NCBI RefSeq assembly: GCF_000013985.1
Contig: NC_008048.1
Span: 1,364,001-1,428,000, forward strand
Direction: 5' to 3'
DNA length: 64,000 nt
From: Sphingopyxis alaskensis RB2256
GTDB lineage: Bacteria; Pseudomonadota; Alphaproteobacteria; Sphingomonadales; Sphingomonadaceae
Part shown: in pieces, positions 61,451-64,000 of the stretch
Layout of the letters: each line of letters opens with the position of its first letter
Numbering within the stretch: position 1 is the stretch's first letter
Program-made: the position numbers and the translations under genes
The notes under the pieces: model-generated
The model's database searches: none
Seen by the model: only the letters and a program-made list of their open reading frames with translations
What the model was told of the DNA's origin: nothing

Positions 61451-62802
61451 TTCTTCTGTTCCGCCGCCTTCTTCTTGCGCATCGCGTCGTGGAAGCGGTC
61501 GGCCCAGCCGGGTTTCACGAGCTGCTCGCCGCGCACGATGCGCAATTCGCCGTCGCCAACGTCGAGCGTCACCGTGCTGCCCGCGGCGACGATCGCGTCG
61601 GCGCCGATCTTGACCGGCGCGACGAGCGCGCTGTTCGATCCGATGAAGGCGCGTTCGCCGATCTGCGTCTGGTGCTTGAAATAGCCGTCATAATTGCAGG
61701 TTATCGTCCCCGCACCGATGTTGGCGCCCGCGCCGACCGTCGCATCGCCGAGATAGGTCAGATGATTGGCCTTGGCGCCCGCGCCGAGCACCGCTTTCTT
61801 CACCTCGACGAAATTGCCGATCTTCGCCTTTTCGCCGAGCACCGTGCCGGGGCGCAGCCGCGCAAAGGGCCCGACCTCGCAGCCAGCGCCGATCGTCGCG
61901 CCCTCGATATGACTGAAGGCGCGGATCGTCGCGCCGTCGGCGATTTTTACGCCGGGGCCGAAGACGACATTGGGTTCGATCGTCACGTCGCGACCGAGTT
62001 GGGTGTCCCACGAAAACCAAACCGTTTCGGGGGCGCGCAGCGACGCGCCGGCCGCCATTGCTTCCTCGCGCCTGAATGCCTGCCACTGCGCTTCGGCAGC
62101 GGCCAGTTCGGCGCGGCTGTTGATGCCCCCGACATCGGCGGGATCGGTCTTCACCACCGCGCAGAGCCGCCCGTCGGCGTTCGCGATATTGACGATATCG
62201 ACGAGGTAAAACTCCTTCGCCGCATTGTCGTCGGTGACGCGCGCGAGCAACGCGAACAGATCGCGCGCCCTCGCGGCCATCAGACCCGAATTGCAGAGCC
62301 GCACCGCACGCTCCGCGTCGGTCGCATCCTTATGCTCGACCATTTTCACGACGCGGTCGCCGTCGGTGATGACGCGGCCATATTGCAGCGGGTCGGCGGG
62401 CTCGAACGCGAGGACGACGACCGCCGGGGCGTCGCTTGCGCCGAGCCGGTCGAGCATCGCGCGCATCGTCGCCGCAGGCACAAAGGGCACATCGCCATAG
62501 AGGATCAGCACGTCGCCATCGAAACCGCTGAGCGCCGCTTCGGCCTGCCGCACAGCATGGCCGGTGCCGAGCTGCGGCTCCTGCACCGCAAGCTCCGCGG
62601 TGCCGCTCAGCGCCGCTTCGAGCTGATCGGCCTTGTCGCCGACAACGACCACCTTTTTCGCGGGGCTCAGTTCGTCGACGCTCGCCATCAGGTGCAGCAG
62701 CATCGGCCGCCCGGCGATCGGGTGCAGCACCTTGTGCAGGTCGGACTTCATGCGGGTGCCCTTGCCCGCGGCAAGGACGATGGCGGCGATCGGGTTGTTC
62801 AT
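61447..62802 (-). CDS. glmU: Bifunctional GlmU (GlcN-1-P acetyltransferase / GlcNAc-1-P uridyltransferase)
   Basis: A 451-residue enzyme making UDP-GlcNAc for peptidoglycan and lipid A. The N-terminal uridyltransferase has IAAIVLAAGKGTRMKSDLHK and YGDVPFVPAATM; the C-terminal left-handed beta-helix shows hexapeptide repeats (GATIGAGCEVGPFARLRPG) and NHLTYLGDATVGAGANIG with the acetyl-CoA region. ATG 62802 gives MNNPIAAIVL; ATG 62814 is an alternative. Confidence 0.97.
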   Translation of the reverse strand: MNNPIAAIVLAAGKGTRMKSDLHKVLHPIAGRPMLLHLMASVDELSPAKKVVVVGDKADQLEAALSGTAELAVQEPQLGTGHAVRQAEAALSGFDGDVLILYGDVPFVPAATMRAMLDRLGASDAPAVVVLAFEPADPLQYGRVITDGDRVVKMVEHKDATDAERAVRLCNSGLMAARARDLFALLARVTDDNAAKEFYLVDIVNIANADGRLCAVVKTDPADVGGINSRAELAAAEAQWQAFRREEAMAAGASLRAPETVWFSWDTQLGRDVTIEPNVVFGPGVKIADGATIRAFSHIEGATIGAGCEVGPFARLRPGTVLGEKAKIGNFVEVKKAVLGAGAKANHLTYLGDATVGAGANIGAGTITCNYDGYFKHQTQIGERAFIGSNSALVAPVKIGADAIVAAGSTVTLDVGDGELRIVRGEQLVKPGWADRFHDAMRKKKAAEQKK

Positions 62803-62861
62803 GCGCGCTGCCATGCCAGCAAATCATTGCGGTTTCCAGCACATCGCGCCATGCGCGCGGG

Positions 62862-63530
62862 ATGAACGGATTTCCTTTTGCGATCGTCGGCTTCGACCTC
62901 GACGGCACGCTCGTCGACACGCTCGGCGACCTTGCCGCGGCGGTCAATCATGCGCTGGCGCAGATGGACCGCGCACCCCTGAGCGAAGCGGCGGTGCGGC
63001 CGATGATCGGGCGCGGGGCCAGACATATGCTCGAACAGGGACTCATCGCGACCGGCGGCGCACCCGACGGTGCGGTCGAGCGGCTCTATCCCGAACTCCT
63101 CCGCTTTTATGAAGCGCATATCGCGACGCAAAGCCGTCCCTTTGCGGGCGCCGTAACCGCGCTCGACCGGTTGGATGCGCTCGGTGTCCGCGCTGCAGTC
63201 GTGACGAACAAGGTCGAGCGGCTGGCGCGCCAGCTGCTCGGCGAACTGAGGCTGGCCGACCGGATGACAGCGATCATCGGCGGCGACACGCTGGGACCGG
63301 GCGGCGCCAAGCCCTCCCCCGCCCCGATCCGCGCGATGATCGAGCGATGCGGCGGCGGCCGCGCGGCCTTCGTCGGCGACAGTATTTTCGACGTTCAGGC
63401 GGCGCGCGGCGCTGACGTCCTCAGCGTCGCAGTCGGCTTCGGCTTTCTCGATGGCCCGGTCGAAACGCTCGGCGCGGATCATGTCATCGGCCATTTCGAC
63501 GAACTGGTGCCACTGCTCGGTGAGCTATAG
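62862..63530 (+). CDS. gph: Phosphoglycolate phosphatase
   Basis: A 222-residue HAD phosphatase. Motif I is VGFDLDGTLVDTLGDL, motif II AAVVTNKVERLARQ (Thr), and motif III/IV GGAKPSPAPI ... AAFVGDSIFDVQAARGA. The family removes phosphate from 2-phosphoglycolate made in DNA repair or oxygenation. It is divergent from glmU. Confidence 0.92.
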   Translation: MNGFPFAIVGFDLDGTLVDTLGDLAAAVNHALAQMDRAPLSEAAVRPMIGRGARHMLEQGLIATGGAPDGAVERLYPELLRFYEAHIATQSRPFAGAVTALDRLDALGVRAAVVTNKVERLARQLLGELRLADRMTAIIGGDTLGPGGAKPSPAPIRAMIERCGGGRAAFVGDSIFDVQAARGADVLSVAVGFGFLDGPVETLGADHVIGHFDELVPLLGEL

Positions 63531-63552
63531 CCCTCCCCTGAAGGGGCGGGCT

Positions 63553-64000
63553 CTAGGAGGGCTTCCGCCACTTCGTCCAAAGATGCGTCGCCAGCATCAG
63601 GGGCGGCATCCGCAGCCAGTGCGATCGGATGTAAAAGGCCTGTTCGAGCAATGGATTGGTCACCCGTCCCCAATCGTCCCGCGCGAGCAAGCGGCGGCGA
63701 TACCAGAGGTCGCTGCCATTCTGCCCGTCCCAGCCCGACGGCAGCACACTTCCGTAAAGATCGCGCGCCAGCCGCGCCGCCCGGCGCACCGCGGCGCGCA
63801 GCCCGTGCAGTTCCGCCCGCGCGTCGAGCTTGCCCCAGAATCCCGCGTCCGCGGCGGCGAAATCGCGCGTCAGGCAGTGGAAATCCCACAGATTGCGCAG
63901 CCCGCCCTGCAAATCGCCGTCGGCGAGCATATGCGCCGCGCAATGCACCACCATGTCCGTGGGGCAGAGCACCGCATGGCCGCCCGCAATCGTCACCGCA
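63553..64000 (-). CDS. Nucleotidyltransferase family protein, C-terminal part
   Basis: The frame is open past the right edge of the window, so only the last 149 codons are seen. VVHCAAHMLADGDLQGGLRNLWDFHCLTRD matches the C-terminal part of the NTP_transf_5 family of uncharacterised nucleotidyltransferases, often near exopolysaccharide genes. The end is ATHLWTKWRKPS. It is convergent with gph. Confidence 0.75.
   Translation of the reverse strand, partial: AVTIAGGHAVLCPTDMVVHCAAHMLADGDLQGGLRNLWDFHCLTRDFAAADAGFWGKLDARAELHGLRAAVRRAARLARDLYGSVLPSGWDGQNGSDLWYRRRLLARDDWGRVTNPLLEQAFYIRSHWLRMPPLMLATHLWTKWRKPS

Overview
The window is high-GC bacterial chromosome from an alphaproteobacterium, most likely a sphingomonad of the Sphingopyxis/Sphingomonas type. 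The evidence is a nuoABCDEFG operon with sphingomonad-style extra reading frames, the zapA - 6S RNA - 5-formyl-THF cyclo-ligase block, CpdR and EipA (DUF1134) homologues, a petABC operon, a three-gene branched-chain 2-oxoacid dehydrogenase, tRNA genes with encoded CCA, and many GC-rich palindromic repeats between genes. Most of it is core housekeeping DNA. Taxonomy is inferred from content only.

Layout. 1-6868 (minus): complex I genes nuoA to the start of nuoG, with two extra genes inside the operon. 7097-10580: YbjN-like protein, inositol monophosphatase, EF-P, thiE and a lipoprotein. 10647-15978 (minus): lower glycolysis and pentose phosphate genes (aldolase, pgk, gap, tkt). 16135-17820: zapA block with 6S RNA. 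17901-19247: tRNA-Asp and an AI-2E-type permease. 19416-27209: four secreted or outer-membrane proteins with DUF11-type repeats ending in a 1702-residue predicted barrel protein; this is the least explained part of the window. 27318-30989 (minus): branched-chain 2-oxoacid dehydrogenase E1a-E1b-E2. 31082-38672: thyA, a JAMM protein, three tRNAs, an N-formylglutamate amidohydrolase, cpdR, a DECR-like SDR, a hydrolase, a TonB-like protein, eipA and a decayed nucleotidyltransferase. 38686-43495: apt, petCBA, trmL, hemF. 43547-46420: two related membrane proteins, lipB and a lipoprotein. 46427-48283: two IS elements, the second inserted at the edge of the first. 48285-53461: queE/queC, hslO, argF, argD. 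53569-58283: LLM oxidoreductase, Lrp regulator with divergent LysE exporter, aldo/keto reductase, DUF411 protein, dienelactone hydrolase. 58511-62802 (minus): glmU, a coupled small gene, a VapBC module and glmS. 62862-64000: gph and a partial nucleotidyltransferase.

How the genes work together. Complex I and the bc1 complex are two segments of one respiratory chain. glmU and glmS both serve UDP-GlcNAc synthesis and are separated by a toxin-antitoxin pair. queE and queC act in the queuosine pathway. argD and argF are adjacent arginine genes followed by hslO.

Most notable observations: (1) the DUF11/outer-membrane cluster at 19416-27209; (2) a palindromic repeat inserted in frame into the E2 linker, with a second copy between genes; (3) nested IS elements where a CTAG target supplies the stop codons of both the transposase and queE; (4) a nucleotidyltransferase gene killed by a nonsense codon and loss of its 3' end; (5) a 100-residue Lys/Ala/Pro tail on NuoC.
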